Source of the DNA: Clostridiales bacterium
GTDB taxonomy: Bacteria; Bacillota; Clostridia; Oscillospirales; Oscillospiraceae
Reading direction: 5' to 3'
Length of the DNA stretch: 64,000 bases
NCBI GenBank assembly: GCA_004553495.1
Contig: SFLE01000009.1
Span: 1 to 64,000 of the forward strand
Below are positions 23,259 to 33,262 of the stretch, in pieces; within the stretch, counting starts at the first letter, position 1; each line of letters opens with the position of its first letter. The translations under genes and the position numbers were made by a program. The notes under the pieces were generated by a model. The model was not told the DNA's origin, ran no database searches, and saw only the letters and a list, made by a program, of their open reading frames with translations.

Positions 23259-24197
23259 ATGAAGATTTATAGATCCGTATCGGAGCTGACGGGGCATACC
23301 CCGCTCATGGAGCTCAGAAATATTGAGGACGATAACCGGCTGTGCGCCAGAGTGCTTGCAAAGCTTGAGATGTTTAACCCCTCTGGCTCTGCCAAGGACA
23401 GGGTTGCAAAGGCGATGCTCGACGATGCCGAGGCCAAGGGACTTTTGTCTGCCGGCGGCACCGTCATAGAGCCCACCAGCGGAAACACCGGCATCGGGCT
23501 TGCAGCCATAGGCGCTGCGCGCGGCTACCGCGTTATCATCGTCATGCCTGACAGCATGAGCGTTGAGCGCAGGCTGCTCATGACAGCCTACGGCGCCGAG
23601 CTCGTTCTCACCGAGGGCAAAAAGGGCATGGCAGGCGCGGTAGAAAAGGCAGAGGAGCTGAAAAACAGCATTCCGGGCGCTCTCATACTCGGACAGTTTT
23701 CAAACCCCGCAAACCCCGCCGCACACAGAGTCACCACAGGTCCCGAGATATGGGACGATACCGACGGTAAGATAGATATATTCGTCGCCGGAGTCGGTAC
23801 GGGCGGCACGCTCTCCGGCGTTGGGCAGTATCTCAAAAGCAAAAAAAGGAGCGTTAAAATAGTCGCCGTCGAGCCCGAGACCTCGCCGCTTCTGAGCAAG
23901 GGCTATGCCGGAGCGCATGGGCTTCAGGGCATCGGCGCGAATTTCATCCCCGAAACGCTCGACCGCGGGATATACGACGAGGTGATAACGGTTTCCGACG
24001 AGCAGGCGTATGACGCTGGACGCACCCTCGCAGCGCGCGAGGGCATACTCGCGGGCATAACCTCGGGAGCGGCGCTGCACGCCGCAATAGAGCTTGCAAA
24101 GCGACCGGAGAACGCGGGCAAGTGCATAGTCGCGCTCATGCCCGACACCGGCGAGAGATACCTCTCAAGTCCCATATTTAAGGAGAGTAGTAAGTAA
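23259..24197 (+). CDS. cysK: O-acetylserine sulfhydrylase (cysteine synthase A)
   Basis: The 312-residue PLP enzyme makes cysteine from O-acetylserine and sulfide. It has the lysine motif NPSGSAKDRVAKAML near residue 42, the substrate loop EPTSGNTGIGLA, the phosphate-binding GVGTGGTLSGVG, and ITSGAAL near the end. In most CysK the lysine motif reads SVKDR; here it is SAKDR. The last base overlaps the cysE start codon, so both are translationally coupled. Expression is expected to depend on the leader-peptide attenuator upstream. Confidence 0.95.
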   Translation: MKIYRSVSELTGHTPLMELRNIEDDNRLCARVLAKLEMFNPSGSAKDRVAKAMLDDAEAKGLLSAGGTVIEPTSGNTGIGLAAIGAARGYRVIIVMPDSMSVERRLLMTAYGAELVLTEGKKGMAGAVEKAEELKNSIPGALILGQFSNPANPAAHRVTTGPEIWDDTDGKIDIFVAGVGTGGTLSGVGQYLKSKKRSVKIVAVEPETSPLLSKGYAGAHGLQGIGANFIPETLDRGIYDEVITVSDEQAYDAGRTLAAREGILAGITSGAALHAAIELAKRPENAGKCIVALMPDTGERYLSSPIFKESSK

Positions 24198-24838
24198 TGT
24201 TTGATGATCTGCTTGAAACGGTAAACGCGTATCTTCTGCGCGATCCCGCTGCGAAAAATCCGTTTGAGGTGCTGTTTCTGTACCCCGGCGTGAAAGCCGT
24301 GTGCTACCACCGCCGCGCGCACTGGTGCTATGAGCACAATCTCATGTTCCTTGCGCGCATGATCTCCCAGATGAGCAGGCACCGCACCGGCATAGAGATC
24401 CACCCCGGCGCGAAAATTGGAAAACGCCTTGTCATAGACCACGGTATGGGCATCGTAATCGGCGAGACCGCCGAGATCGGCGACGACTGCCTTATTTACC
24501 ACGGCGTCACCCTCGGCGGTACAGGTAAGGACAGCGGTAAGCGCCACCCGACGATAGGCAATAATGTCCTAATCGGCACCGGCGCAAAGGTGCTCGGACC
24601 GTTCAAGGTCGGCGATAACAGCCGCATAGCGGCAAACTCGGTCGTTTTGAGCGAGATACCGCCGGACAGCACAGCCGTCGGCATACCCGCGCGCGTTGTA
24701 AAGCGCAAGGGGGTAAAGGTCGATTACGCAAGCGAGGTCGATCAGGTGAATATCTCAGACCCCATTGCCGAGGAGCTTGCCTCGATAAGAAAAGCCCTCT
24801 GCGAAATGAACACAAGACTTCAGAATATGGAGAAATGA
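24197..24838 (+). CDS. cysE: Serine O-acetyltransferase
   Basis: The 213-residue enzyme transfers acetyl from acetyl-CoA to serine, the first step of cysteine synthesis. An N-terminal helical part is followed by a left-handed beta-helix of hexapeptide repeats: the family sequence GIEIHPGAKIGKRLVIDHGMGIVIGETAEIGDD is recognisable in pieces such as IDHGMGIVIGETAEI, and then GTGKDSGKRHPTIGNNVLIG. The C-terminal tail after residue 175 is shortish, as in the short Gram-positive forms. It shares one base with the cysK stop and is closed by a terminator. Confidence 0.95.
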   Translation: MFDDLLETVNAYLLRDPAAKNPFEVLFLYPGVKAVCYHRRAHWCYEHNLMFLARMISQMSRHRTGIEIHPGAKIGKRLVIDHGMGIVIGETAEIGDDCLIYHGVTLGGTGKDSGKRHPTIGNNVLIGTGAKVLGPFKVGDNSRIAANSVVLSEIPPDSTAVGIPARVVKRKGVKVDYASEVDQVNISDPIAEELASIRKALCEMNTRLQNMEK

Positions 24839-24867
24839 AAAATGCTCCCCGACAGGGGAGCATTTTC
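24838..24867. terminator. Bidirectional terminator between cysE and guaB
   Basis: A stem of at least twelve pairs (24839-24850 with 24855-24866), loop GACA, bordered by A and T runs; it overlaps the cysE stop and lies 7 bases from the convergent guaB stop. Confidence 0.85.
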
Positions 24868-24873
24868 AGCGTA

Positions 24874-26364
24874 TTAGTTGTTTTTAAGGATAACATCGTG
24901 GCTTCCGCCCTCAACGATGCTGACGGAGGACACGAGCGTGAGCTTTGCGTCGCGCTTGAGGTCAGATAGATTGGTCACGCCGCAGTTGCACATGGTGGAC
25001 TTTATCTTATAAACGCTCTTTTCAAGGTTGTCATGCAGGGGACCGGCATAGGTGACATATGAGTCAACGCCCTCCTCGAAGCTGAGTTTGCGCTGACCGC
25101 CGAGGTCATAGCGCTGCCAGTTGCGCGCTCTGTTCGAGCCCTCGCCCCAGTACTCCTTGACATAGCTGCCGTTTACGATGAGCTTGGCAGTGGGGCTTTC
25201 ATCAAATCGGGCAAAGTATCTGCCCATCATTAGGAAGTCGGCACCCATGGCAAGGGCAAGGGTCATGTGATAATCGTGCACAAGTCCGCCGTCGGAGCAG
25301 ATGGGGACATAGACGCCGGTTTTCTCAAAGTACTCGTCGCGCGCCGCGGCGACCTCGATGAGCGCCGTTGCCTGACCGCGTCCGATGCCCTTCGTTTCGC
25401 GTGTTATGCAGATAGAGCCGCCGCCGATACCGACCTTTACGAAGTCCGCGCCCGCCTCGGCGAGGAACAGGAAGCCCTCGCGGTCAACGACATTGCCCGC
25501 GCCGACCTTAACGCTGTCGCCGTATTTTTCGCGGATGAAGTCTATGGTCTTTTTCTGCCAGCAGGAGAAGCCCTCGGAGGAGTCGATGCACAGAACATCG
25601 GCACCTGCCTCGATGAGGGCGGGAACGCGCTCGGCGTAGTCGCGGCTGTTTATGCCCGCGCCGACGATGTAGCGCTTGTGCTCGTCGAGGATCTCGTTGG
25701 GGTTATTTTTGTGCTCGGCATAGTCCTTGCGGAAAACGAAATAGAGCAGTCTGCCGCCCGCATCGACTATGGGCAGGGAGTTGAGCTTGTGATCCCAGAT
25801 AATATCGTTTGCTTCCTTGAGCGTGGTGCCCTCGGGCGCGGTCACGAGCTTTTCCAGCGGGGTCATGAACTCAGAGACCTTTGTGCCAAGGTCCATGCGC
25901 GAAACGCGGTAGTCGCGGCTGGAAACGATGCCGAGAAGCTTGCCGTTAGGCGTGCCGTCGGAGGTGACCGCCATGGTGGAGTAGCCCTTTTCCTCCTTGA
26001 GCGCGAGCACATCCGCAAGAGTCGCGTCGGGGGTTATATTCGACGCGCTGGGCACAAAGCCCGCCTTGTAGCTCTTTACGCGCGCTACCATCGCCGCCTC
26101 GTCCTCAATGGACTGCGAGCCGTATATAAACGATATGCCGCCCTCTTTTGCGAGCGCTATCGCCATCGTGTCGTTTGAGACCGACTGCATGATAGCCGAT
26201 GCGAACGGAACATTGAGGCTTATCGCGCTCTCCTCGCCCTTTTTGAATTTCACCAGCGGCGTTTTGAGCGTTACATTGTCGGGAATGCAGTCCTCGCTCG
26301 TGTAGCCGGGGATGAGAAGATACTCGCTGAAAGTCCTTGAGGGCTCGTTAAAATAGATCGCCAT
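24874..26364 (-). CDS. guaB: IMP dehydrogenase
   Basis: The 496-residue enzyme oxidises IMP to XMP, the committed step of GMP synthesis. It has the flanking barrel with two CBS domains (about residues 95-215: [26 protein letters not shown]), the strand [12 protein letters not shown], and the catalytic cysteine loop [20 protein letters not shown]. Then come [13 protein letters not shown] and [11 protein letters not shown]. This is the divergent IMPDH type common in Clostridia, with Ile after the catalytic Cys where most have Thr. The start at 26364 follows AAGGAG and gives the standard [15 protein letters not shown]. Confidence 0.93.
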   Translation of the reverse strand: MAIYFNEPSRTFSEYLLIPGYTSEDCIPDNVTLKTPLVKFKKGEESAISLNVPFASAIMQSVSNDTMAIALAKEGGISFIYGSQSIEDEAAMVARVKSYKAGFVPSASNITPDATLADVLALKEEKGYSTMAVTSDGTPNGKLLGIVSSRDYRVSRMDLGTKVSEFMTPLEKLVTAPEGTTLKEANDIIWDHKLNSLPIVDAGGRLLYFVFRKDYAEHKNNPNEILDEHKRYIVGAGINSRDYAERVPALIEAGADVLCIDSSEGFSCWQKKTIDFIREKYGDSVKVGAGNVVDREGFLFLAEAGADFVKVGIGGGSICITRETKGIGRGQATALIEVAAARDEYFEKTGVYVPICSDGGLVHDYHMTLALAMGADFLMMGRYFARFDESPTAKLIVNGSYVKEYWGEGSNRARNWQRYDLGGQRKLSFEEGVDSYVTYAGPLHDNLEKSVYKIKSTMCNCGVTNLSDLKRDAKLTLVSSVSIVEGGSHDVILKNN

Positions 26365-26404
26365 GTCGTTTCTCCTTTTTCGATTGATATTGTCCGCTAT
26401 TTTC

Positions 26405-26446
26405 TCATAAAAAACGAAAACCGTCAATTGTCAAACTGACGGTTTT
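26405..26446 (-). terminator. Terminator after the thiN-mnmG-mnmA operon
   Basis: AAAACCGTCA / TGACGGTTTT (26417-26426 with 26437-26446) is followed on the minus strand by CGTTTTTT. It separates mnmA from guaB. Confidence 0.8.
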
Positions 26447-26471
26447 AAAGGGGATTTTCGCCGCTTCGTTG

Positions 26472-27467
26472 TCAAACTATAAAGCCGCCGCCGAGCACGC
26501 GGTCGCCGTCGTACAAAACAGCCGACTGCCCACTCGCGGGAGCGCGCACGGGCTCATCGCACTCTATGCGTACAAGATCGCCCTCGACATACGCCGTGCA
26601 GGGCGGGTTCTCCCACTTCGTGTGCCGCACGCGCACGGTCGCGCGCACCGGCTCCGACGGCGTATTGCACAGCCAGTTAAAGTCGCGCGCAATGACCGTT
26701 TTTTTGAAGAGCTCCTCCCAGAGAGCGAGCTCAATCTCATTCGTTTCGGCGTTTATGGAGGCTATGTACAGCTTGCGCTCGTTATAAAGTCCCGGACGGC
26801 GCTGCCCCACGGTGTAGCGGTGTATGCCCTCGTGCCTGCCGATGACCTCACCGTGGAAAACGAAATTGCCCTCGGGAGGGAGGGGCGCTCTCTTGCCGAG
26901 CCATGAGATGTAGTCCTTATCGGGGATAAAGCATATCTCCATGCTGTCGGGCTTGTGCGCAACGGGCAGGGTGAAGCCCTCGGCAAGCTTACGCACCTGA
27001 ACCTTTTCGTATCTGCCGAGCGGGAGGATGAGCCTGTCAAGCTGCTCGCGGCGTATGCGGCAGAGCATATAGCTCTGGTCGTTTGACGGCATGCCCTTAA
27101 AAAGCATTCCGCCCTCGGCACGCGCATAGTGCCCCGTTGCGATGTGCTCTGCGCCTATCTCATCGGCGTATTCAAGCAGCGAGCGGAACTTGAGCGTGGG
27201 GTTGCATATGATGCAGGGGTTGGGAGTTTCACCTCTGAGATAGCTCTCTGCAAAGCGCGAGCACACGAGCTCGTCAAGCTCCCTGTGCACATCGCGGATA
27301 TGCAGAGGGATGCCGATATACTCTGCCGTACTAACGGCATCGGCAAGGGCGCGCTCGTCGGTGTTATCCATGTAAAGCCCATGCACCTCAAAGCCTGCGT
27401 CCTTTAAAAGGCGCGCGCAGACCGCCGAGTCCACGCCGCCGGAAAATCCAAGCACGACCTTTTTCAT
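26472..27467 (-). CDS. mnmA: tRNA 2-thiouridylase MnmA
   Basis: The 331-residue enzyme thiolates U34 of tRNA for Lys, Glu and Gln. It has the PP-loop [11 protein letters not shown] at the N-terminus, the catalytic cysteines in [10 protein letters not shown] (near residue 90) and SMEICFIPD (near residue 185), and the [10 protein letters not shown] segment. The ATG at 27467 overlaps the mnmG stop (ATGA) and has GGAGG 7 bases upstream. Sulfur would come from the desulfurase of the isc operon. At 331 residues it is somewhat shorter than the 360-370 usual for MnmA. Confidence 0.9.
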   Translation of the reverse strand: MKKVVLGFSGGVDSAVCARLLKDAGFEVHGLYMDNTDERALADAVSTAEYIGIPLHIRDVHRELDELVCSRFAESYLRGETPNPCIICNPTLKFRSLLEYADEIGAEHIATGHYARAEGGMLFKGMPSNDQSYMLCRIRREQLDRLILPLGRYEKVQVRKLAEGFTLPVAHKPDSMEICFIPDKDYISWLGKRAPLPPEGNFVFHGEVIGRHEGIHRYTVGQRRPGLYNERKLYIASINAETNEIELALWEELFKKTVIARDFNWLCNTPSEPVRATVRVRHTKWENPPCTAYVEGDLVRIECDEPVRAPASGQSAVLYDGDRVLGGGFIV

Positions 27468-29341
27468 CTGCCGACCTCCATCCAAACCATCAAAACGGAA
27501 ATGTCCGCCGGCGACACGCCGGATATGCGACTTGCCTGACCGAACGAATGCGGTCTTATCTTTTTGAGCTTCTCGCGCGCTTCAAGGCGCAGACCGGTAA
27601 CAAGGTCGTAATCTATATCGTCCGGCAGGAGCCTGTTTTCCATGCCGGCGAAGTCTTCGACCTGCTTGAGCTGGCGCTTTATATAACCGGCGTATTTAAG
27701 GCTTATCTCCGCCTGATAGCTCACGCAGTGCCGCAGCTCCGGACGGTCGGGGTCAAATGGCGCAAGCTCGTCATAGCCGAGCTGAGGGCGGCGGATGAGA
27801 TCGGCGAGCGACACTCCGGTGCTCACCTCAGCCGTGCCGCGGGAGCGGAGAAACTCGTTGAGCTCCGCGCTCGGCGGTATGTGTGTTTTCTCAAGGCGGG
27901 CTATCTCGCGGTCTACCTCGGCGTATTTTTCCTGAACCGCGTCGTAGCGCGCCTGCGATACAAGACCTATGCGCAGACCGATGCCACATAGCCTCAGGTC
28001 GGCGTTGTCCTGCCGGTGCAGGAGCCTGTACTCGCTGCGGGAGGTCATCATGCGGTAGGGCTCGTTCGTGCCCTTGGTAACGAGATCGTCGATGAGCGTT
28101 CCTATATATCCGTCGCAGCGGCGAATTATCATGGGCTCCTCGCCCTTGAGCTTAAGCGCCGCGTTAACGCCGGCTACAAAGCCCTGCACCGCAGCCTCCT
28201 CATAGCCCGATGAGCCGTTAAACTGTCCCGCGCCGTAAAGTCCGGAGACCTTTTTGGTCTCGAGCGTGGGATAGAGCTCGGTCGGGTCAACGCAGTCGTA
28301 TTCTATGGCATAGGCGCAGCGGGTCATTTCTGCGTTTTCAAGCCCCGCGATGGTGTGCAGCATCTCGACCTGCACATCCTCGGGCAGGGAGGACGAAAGC
28401 CCCTGAATGTATAGCTCCTTTGTGTTAAGCCCCATGGGCTCGATGAAAAGCTGATGCCGCGGCTTGTCGCGGAAGGTCATTATCTTAGTCTCGATGCTGG
28501 GGCAGTAGCGCGGACCGATGCCCTCGATAACGCCGGAGTATATGGGGCTGCGGTCAATATTGTCGAGAATTATCCTGTGTGTTTTTTCGTTTGTGTATGT
28601 AAGATAGCAAACGGCGCGGTTTTCCGGAGCGGAATCGGTCTCAAACGAGAAGCCCTCGGGGTCGGTATCGCCTGCCTGCAGCTCCATTTTTGAAAAATCG
28701 ACCGTGCGCGCGTTTACCCTCGGCGGGGTGCCGGTCTTGAAGCGGCGCATGGAAAGCCCCAGCGCCTTGAGGCAGGGCGTGAGCCCCGTCGCGGCGGCAA
28801 GACCGTCGGGACCGGACGAGCGGATAACATCGCCCACTATCGTGCGCCCGTCGAGGTATGTCCCGCAGGCGATAACAGCCGCACGGCAGGAATAAACGGC
28901 ACCCGTGTGCGTTTTAACGCCGCTCACGGCTCCGTTTTCGGTGAGTATCTCAACTACCTCGGCTTGCTTTACGCGCAGGCTTTGCTGACTTTCGAGCGTG
29001 AGCTTCATTACCTCCTGATAGCGCCGCCGGTCTGCCTGCGCGCGCAGCGAGTGCACCGCCGGACCCTTGCCGCGGTTGAGCATACGATACTGTATGCACG
29101 CCTTGTCAGCCGCCTTTGCCATCTCGCCGCCGAGAGCGTCAAGCTCGCGCACGAGGTGCCCCTTGCCGGTGCCGCCTATGGCGGGGTTGCAGGGCATATT
29201 CCCGATGCTGTCGAGGTTAATGGCAAAGCATATCGTGTCAAGTCCCATCCTTGCCGCGGCAAGAGAAGCCTCTATGCCCGCATGACCTGCGCCGATCACG
29301 GCGATATCACATTTTCCCGCGTTATATTCAGTCAATTTCAT
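27464..29341 (-). CDS. mnmG: tRNA U34 carboxymethylaminomethyl modification protein MnmG (GidA)
   Basis: The 625-residue FAD protein works with MnmE to modify the same U34 that MnmA thiolates, so its pairing with mnmA here is biochemically neat. Visible features are the dinucleotide site [16 protein letters not shown], the GidA signature [21 protein letters not shown] in overlapping pieces, [11 protein letters not shown], and [18 protein letters not shown]. The C-terminal helical domain ends with [18 protein letters not shown]. The ATG at 29341 is only one base from its GGTG; a TTG at 29335 has better spacing and may be the true start. It overlaps thiN by 14 bases. Confidence 0.95.
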   Translation of the reverse strand: MKLTEYNAGKCDIAVIGAGHAGIEASLAAARMGLDTICFAINLDSIGNMPCNPAIGGTGKGHLVRELDALGGEMAKAADKACIQYRMLNRGKGPAVHSLRAQADRRRYQEVMKLTLESQQSLRVKQAEVVEILTENGAVSGVKTHTGAVYSCRAAVIACGTYLDGRTIVGDVIRSSGPDGLAAATGLTPCLKALGLSMRRFKTGTPPRVNARTVDFSKMELQAGDTDPEGFSFETDSAPENRAVCYLTYTNEKTHRIILDNIDRSPIYSGVIEGIGPRYCPSIETKIMTFRDKPRHQLFIEPMGLNTKELYIQGLSSSLPEDVQVEMLHTIAGLENAEMTRCAYAIEYDCVDPTELYPTLETKKVSGLYGAGQFNGSSGYEEAAVQGFVAGVNAALKLKGEEPMIIRRCDGYIGTLIDDLVTKGTNEPYRMMTSRSEYRLLHRQDNADLRLCGIGLRIGLVSQARYDAVQEKYAEVDREIARLEKTHIPPSAELNEFLRSRGTAEVSTGVSLADLIRRPQLGYDELAPFDPDRPELRHCVSYQAEISLKYAGYIKRQLKQVEDFAGMENRLLPDDIDYDLVTGLRLEAREKLKKIRPHSFGQASRISGVSPADISVLMVWMEVGR

Positions 29342-29960
29342 TCACCTTTATACCGTACATAATAAGAAGTCTGCCGTTTTTAACGCTTATCTCGGCCTGC
29401 CCGTCTTTAAAGCTGTTGCTCACGCCGATAGGAAAGCTGCTCGTTATCTCGGCGCTGTCAAGCTCGTATTTGAGCCCCTTTATCGAAACGCCCTCGGCTT
29501 TTCCGTCGGGACAGAAAACGGATACATCGCCCTCGCCCTCAATGCGCAGAACGCTGTTTTCTATCGCCGTCCAGATATAGCTTTCGCCGAATATCCAGCC
29601 GCGCGAGCCATGGTCGAGCATATATAGAAGCGCCTGGAGGTTTGCAATCGTGTGGTCGGGGCGCTTGCCGCCCAAGCCGCCATAGAGATAAAAGCGCGTG
29701 TAGCCCTTCTCAAGTCCCAGCTTTATGGCAAACATCGAGTCCGTGTCATCCTTTTCTATGGGCAGCTGCATGACATTCGGATGCTTGGGAGCCGTGCCGA
29801 GCGAGTCGAAATCGCCGAGGACAAGGTCAGGGATGATGCAGTTTTCGGTGCAGTAGTTGTATCCGGCATCGGCGGCAATGACATAGTCGCTGTCGTCCGG
29901 AACCTCGCGCAGACCGAAAAAATCGCCCGCGCCGATTATATAGCATTCATGTCCGTTCAT
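29328..29960 (-). CDS. thiN: Thiamine pyrophosphokinase
   Basis: The 210-residue enzyme transfers pyrophosphate from ATP to thiamine. It has the family motifs [21 protein letters not shown] and [17 protein letters not shown] in the first domain, [16 protein letters not shown] (substrate loop), and a C-terminal beta-rich domain with [10 protein letters not shown] and GVSNSF. The start at 29960 is chosen because GGAGG lies just upstream. It overlaps the mnmG start, so thiN, mnmG and mnmA form one operon, a combination that is not metabolically obvious. Confidence 0.9.
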   Translation of the reverse strand: MNGHECYIIGAGDFFGLREVPDDSDYVIAADAGYNYCTENCIIPDLVLGDFDSLGTAPKHPNVMQLPIEKDDTDSMFAIKLGLEKGYTRFYLYGGLGGKRPDHTIANLQALLYMLDHGSRGWIFGESYIWTAIENSVLRIEGEGDVSVFCPDGKAEGVSIKGLKYELDSAEITSSFPIGVSNSFKDGQAEISVKNGRLLIMYGIKVNEID

Positions 29961-29981
29961 GCTAACCTCCAAAATGCAATA

Positions 29982-30142
29982 CTGCCGTCGATTGACAAGA
30001 GCATATACGCCTGTCACCGCCCCTTTTCGGCGCTTTTCGCCTTTTTCTCTTTGATTGGTGCCAGTATTTGCAAGAGCTTTAACGCGGCATGGGCGTATTT
30101 GTGCCCGTCAAAACCGTGTATGCCCTTGTCATTCGACGGCAG
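29982..30142. repeat. Imperfect 24-base inverted repeat flanking 113 bases upstream of thiN
   Basis: The left arm (29982-30005) and the right arm (30119-30142) match as reverse complements at 22 of 24 positions. They enclose a GC-rich stretch with no convincing gene. No target duplication or transposase is evident. Confidence 0.6.
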
Positions 30143-30182
30143 CATATAATGATACCACACATCTAAAAAAATTAAAAGACTG

Positions 30183-30211
30183 TTGTTAATTGACGAATAA
30201 TGTGTTAGTAT
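30183..30211 (+). promoter_or_regulatory. Putative promoter of the DUF5684 gene
   Basis: TTGTTA (30183-30188) and TAGTAT (30206-30211) with a 17-base spacer, 30 bases before the start codon. Confidence 0.5.
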
Positions 30212-30241
30212 GACTACACAACATGTAAAGGAGAGAAACTG

Positions 30242-30571
30242 ATGCAAATTTTTTCGCTTGCATTCGCCGTTTTGACGCTTGTTGCAGCATGGAAGGTGTT
30301 CGTAAAGATGGGATACGAGGGGTGGGAGGCTATCGTTCCGTTTTATAATCTCTACATCCTGTTCAAAGAAATGTACGGCAACGGCTGGAAGATGCTGCTT
30401 CTGCTCATCCCGCTGTATAACATCTATGTGGCGATAAAGTTTCAGATCGACCTTGCTCATTCCTTCGGCAAGTCTACCGGCTTCGGCATCGGCCTGGTGT
30501 TCCTGAATGCGGTATTCATGTGCATCATCGGATTTGACGACAGCCAGTATATCCGCAATGTCCAATTCTGA
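30242..30571 (+). CDS. Small membrane protein, DUF5684-like
   Basis: The 109-residue protein has three hydrophobic segments (about 3-22, 46-66, 78-98) and the family's characteristic words: GWEAIVPFYNLYILFKEMYG, LLLLIPLYNIYVAIKFQI, and LAHSFGKSTGFGIGL followed by IIGFDDSQY. These identify DUF5684-type proteins, often found near signal peptidases or as parts of longer ones. The function is unknown. It is transcribed alone with GGAG upstream and a bidirectional terminator behind. Confidence 0.8.
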   Translation: MQIFSLAFAVLTLVAAWKVFVKMGYEGWEAIVPFYNLYILFKEMYGNGWKMLLLLIPLYNIYVAIKFQIDLAHSFGKSTGFGIGLVFLNAVFMCIIGFDDSQYIRNVQF

Positions 30572-30576
30572 CACAT

Positions 30577-30608
30577 AAAAAACCGGCAGCAAGCGCTGCC
30601 GGTTTTTT
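30577..30608. terminator. Bidirectional terminator
   Basis: CCGGCAGC / GCTGCCGG inside A6 and T6 runs (30577-30608) serves the DUF5684 gene and the convergent PEP-synthase-like gene. Confidence 0.9.
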
Positions 30609-30614
30609 GTATGC

Positions 30615-33194
30615 TCAAAGCTGTGCGAGGAAGCATTCCTGGCTCTCGACCTCGGAATAGAGTATCGCACCGTTTTCGCCGAGATCGTAAACGCTTATGA
30701 CCTCGGACATGGCGTCGCTTGCATCGGCGCCGATGAGCTTGCAGTAAACATTCTCGCAGCCGTCGAAGAGCGACTGGTCGAAGGTGCAGCCGTCCTCGCC
30801 GGGGTAAAGGGCGACATAGAAGGTGCCCGCCTCAACGAGATCCTGGAAGAAGTGGCTGCCGTAGCTGAGCTCGGGACGCAGCCCGTGAGATGAGTATGCC
30901 AGCTCCGCCATGCAGTCAAAATGGTTTATCTCCATGAAGTGCACCGGAACGCCGAGACTCGGAGTGGTCGTACCCCAGCGCCCGGGACCGAGCAGTATCG
31001 TGCCGGTATCGCGCAGCAGGGAGTTTAACTGACCGAGACTGCGCGCGACCTGATATTTCCGCTGCTCCGGCAGCGCGAGATACGGCTCGACCTTTACCAT
31101 TACGGCGTATCTTATCGGCAGGCATACATTGCCGCCCATGAAGTTGCCCTCGGTTCGGAAGTATTTCTGCCGCACCTTCGGCATGACTCCGGCATTGCCT
31201 ATGCCGCGCGTCTGCAACGGACGGCACTGGAGCAGGTTGACGCGGTAGTTCCCGTCGGAGTCGAAATTGCAGGCATATTCAATATCAACGGGGTAGTCGT
31301 ATTTCTCCTCAAGCAGGCGCATCGCCTCGGTCATAACATCGGTGAAGTCGGTGCTGCCGAGGAGCTTGCGGAAATTGAGAATGTCGGGCACATCGCAGCC
31401 GGTCAGACCCATTTCACGGAAGCGGGCAGCCGTGGGGTAATCGGGCTCCATGAAAAGTCCCGCGTCGGTCTTGAGGTCGGCTTTGCTGATGCCGTCTACA
31501 TTTATCGTCGTAAAATCATTATGCTCAAGGTCTATGACATCCATCTTGTGCTGAGAGTATTTATACTCGTCGCCGTATGCCACCATGGGCGGAGCCTTGG
31601 GGTTATCCATGCTCAGAAGCCTTGCATAGTCGTCCGCCTCGCGGTCAACGGCGCGGGTGCCCATGCCGAAAACGAGCCGGAGCATACCCTTGTTCTCGGT
31701 CGAGGAATTCTGCTTGTTGAGGTACAGGTTTTTCGAGTGACCCACGCCGGCAATGTGCGGGTAATAGTACTTTCCGTGCACATCGCCGCACACACGCATG
31801 ACCAGCAGCGCCATCTGCTCATCGCGGTCAAGCAGGTTGCGGTCGGCGCGGTAGCGTATCGCGTCGGGGTTCACGGTGCTGGCGTACACCTGCTTTACGG
31901 CGCGCTCGAACACCTCGTAGCGCTCGGAAAGACTGCCCTGATTGGGGCAGAAAACGCTCTCATACTTTCCGGCAAAGGCGTTGCCGAAGCCGTCCTCAAG
32001 AATGGAGCTCGAGCGCACGATGATAGGCGACTGACCGAAGTATTCGAGCATGGACAGAAACTGCTCCTTGACGCTCGGCATAAATGTGCCGTTTAAAAGC
32101 AGCTCGCGTATCTCGGGCGCGCACTCGATGTAGTCCGGAGCGTTTACCATGCGCACGCGCTGCTTCCACATTCCGCTCTGGACGGCATAGGTGTAGAACA
32201 CATCCGCGCCGATATAGTACGAGTCGTGCGGCTCGATGCGAGCATTGTACAGCTCCGGCGCTTCATCGCGCAGGATGTTTCGCGCAAGCAGCATGCCGGC
32301 CGCCTTGCCGCCGATGCAGCCGGTGCCGATCTCGCGGTTTTTGATGTACATGAGGTCCTTCATGCTGAAGTACTTGCGGCACAGCTCCAGTCTTGTGGGC
32401 TCGTTGCCCAAAAGGCAGCGCATAATGTTGTCCTTGAGCTCCAGTCCCGCCGAATCGGTGGGCTCGGGAGCATCGGGGTCTATGGCGTCGAACATACTGT
32501 TCCAGCAGTCGCGGCGCTCGCCGGTCTGTGTGAAGCGCTCGAAAATGGCATAGTTATCGGCGCTGGAGGTGAGCGTCTGGCAGCGCGTTCCGGTGATCTT
32601 CAGGGGGAAATATGCGGTAGCGGTGCGTCTGCCGCGCAGCTTGACGGGGTGGATGTAAACGCTGCCGTCGAGCGTGCGGATATTCATAAGCAGCGGAGCC
32701 TCGCGCCGGATGCGCGAAATGGTCTCGTATGTGTGCTTTTCATAGTCTATGGGCTGATAGGCTATCGCCTGCCGGCGGATGAGAAACGGGTTTATGAGCA
32801 GGAAGAAGTTTGCGATCATAAGATCGGAAAACCAGTATTTCTGCAGATCCGACAGGCAGTCGAAAACGAAGAAGGTGCCCATCGGCTCCTTGTCGATTAT
32901 CCTGTGCACCTGCACGGCGAAGGTCTCGAAGCCTACTCGCGGGTCGAGCCTGTATTCCACGGCATTCGCGCCGCCCTCGCTCAGCGCCTCGGTGTCCATT
33001 ATCTCCTCATGGTCGCCGAACCGCAGATACACGATGCGCTTGCCCTGACGGGCGATGTTCGTTACAAAACGGGTGGCGACGAACATATAATCGCTTATGT
33101 GCTCGCACTGCCACACCACAGTGTCGCCCGCGCGCAGAAAGTCAACGGCTTCGTCGAGCCCGTCAATGCCGGTGCTTATGCGTTTTTCATCCAT
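30615..33194 (-). CDS. Fusion of a degenerate KaiC/RadA-like domain with a PEP/pyruvate-binding (PEP synthase N-terminal) domain
   Basis: The 859-residue protein opens like a KaiC/RadA ATPase (ISTGIDGLDEAVDFLRAGD), but the place of the Walker A loop reads VVWQCEHISDY, with no GKT. Residues about 300-650 resemble the ATP-grasp half of PEP synthase or PPDK: GGKAAGMLLARNIL, SPIIVRSSSILEDGFGNAFA, FGMGTRAVDREADDYARL, and LLQCRPLQTRG. The swivelling domain with the phosphohistidine and the PEP-binding barrel are absent, so it is not a PEP synthase. About 200 residues of unknown type follow. The start at 33194 is set by GAGGAGG upstream. It is transcribed alone behind the htrA terminator. Confidence 0.8.
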   Translation of the reverse strand: MDEKRISTGIDGLDEAVDFLRAGDTVVWQCEHISDYMFVATRFVTNIARQGKRIVYLRFGDHEEIMDTEALSEGGANAVEYRLDPRVGFETFAVQVHRIIDKEPMGTFFVFDCLSDLQKYWFSDLMIANFFLLINPFLIRRQAIAYQPIDYEKHTYETISRIRREAPLLMNIRTLDGSVYIHPVKLRGRRTATAYFPLKITGTRCQTLTSSADNYAIFERFTQTGERRDCWNSMFDAIDPDAPEPTDSAGLELKDNIMRCLLGNEPTRLELCRKYFSMKDLMYIKNREIGTGCIGGKAAGMLLARNILRDEAPELYNARIEPHDSYYIGADVFYTYAVQSGMWKQRVRMVNAPDYIECAPEIRELLLNGTFMPSVKEQFLSMLEYFGQSPIIVRSSSILEDGFGNAFAGKYESVFCPNQGSLSERYEVFERAVKQVYASTVNPDAIRYRADRNLLDRDEQMALLVMRVCGDVHGKYYYPHIAGVGHSKNLYLNKQNSSTENKGMLRLVFGMGTRAVDREADDYARLLSMDNPKAPPMVAYGDEYKYSQHKMDVIDLEHNDFTTINVDGISKADLKTDAGLFMEPDYPTAARFREMGLTGCDVPDILNFRKLLGSTDFTDVMTEAMRLLEEKYDYPVDIEYACNFDSDGNYRVNLLQCRPLQTRGIGNAGVMPKVRQKYFRTEGNFMGGNVCLPIRYAVMVKVEPYLALPEQRKYQVARSLGQLNSLLRDTGTILLGPGRWGTTTPSLGVPVHFMEINHFDCMAELAYSSHGLRPELSYGSHFFQDLVEAGTFYVALYPGEDGCTFDQSLFDGCENVYCKLIGADASDAMSEVISVYDLGENGAILYSEVESQECFLAQL

Positions 33195-33226
33195 TCCTTT
33201 TCCTCCTCGTAATTTCATCCTAATCT

Positions 33227-33257
33227 AAAAACGAGCTATCGAAAGATAACTCGTTTT
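33227..33257 (-). terminator. Terminator of the regulator-kinase-htrA operon
   Basis: AAAACGAGCTATC-gaaa-GATAACTCGTTTT (33227-33257) forms a long stem with one wobble on the minus strand and ends in T5. Confidence 0.8.
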
Positions 33258-33262
33258 AATGC

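Noticed and set aside
26380..26440. TTGACA on the minus strand as a -35 element for guaB
   Set aside because: It lies inside the mnmA terminator stem and the matching -10 (TTTATG) is poor; guaB may have another promoter.
30014..30150. Possible 43-codon minus-strand frame with a Lys-rich end upstream of thiN
   Set aside because: There is no ribosome site before its ATG and it lies inside the inverted-repeat segment; not supported as a gene.
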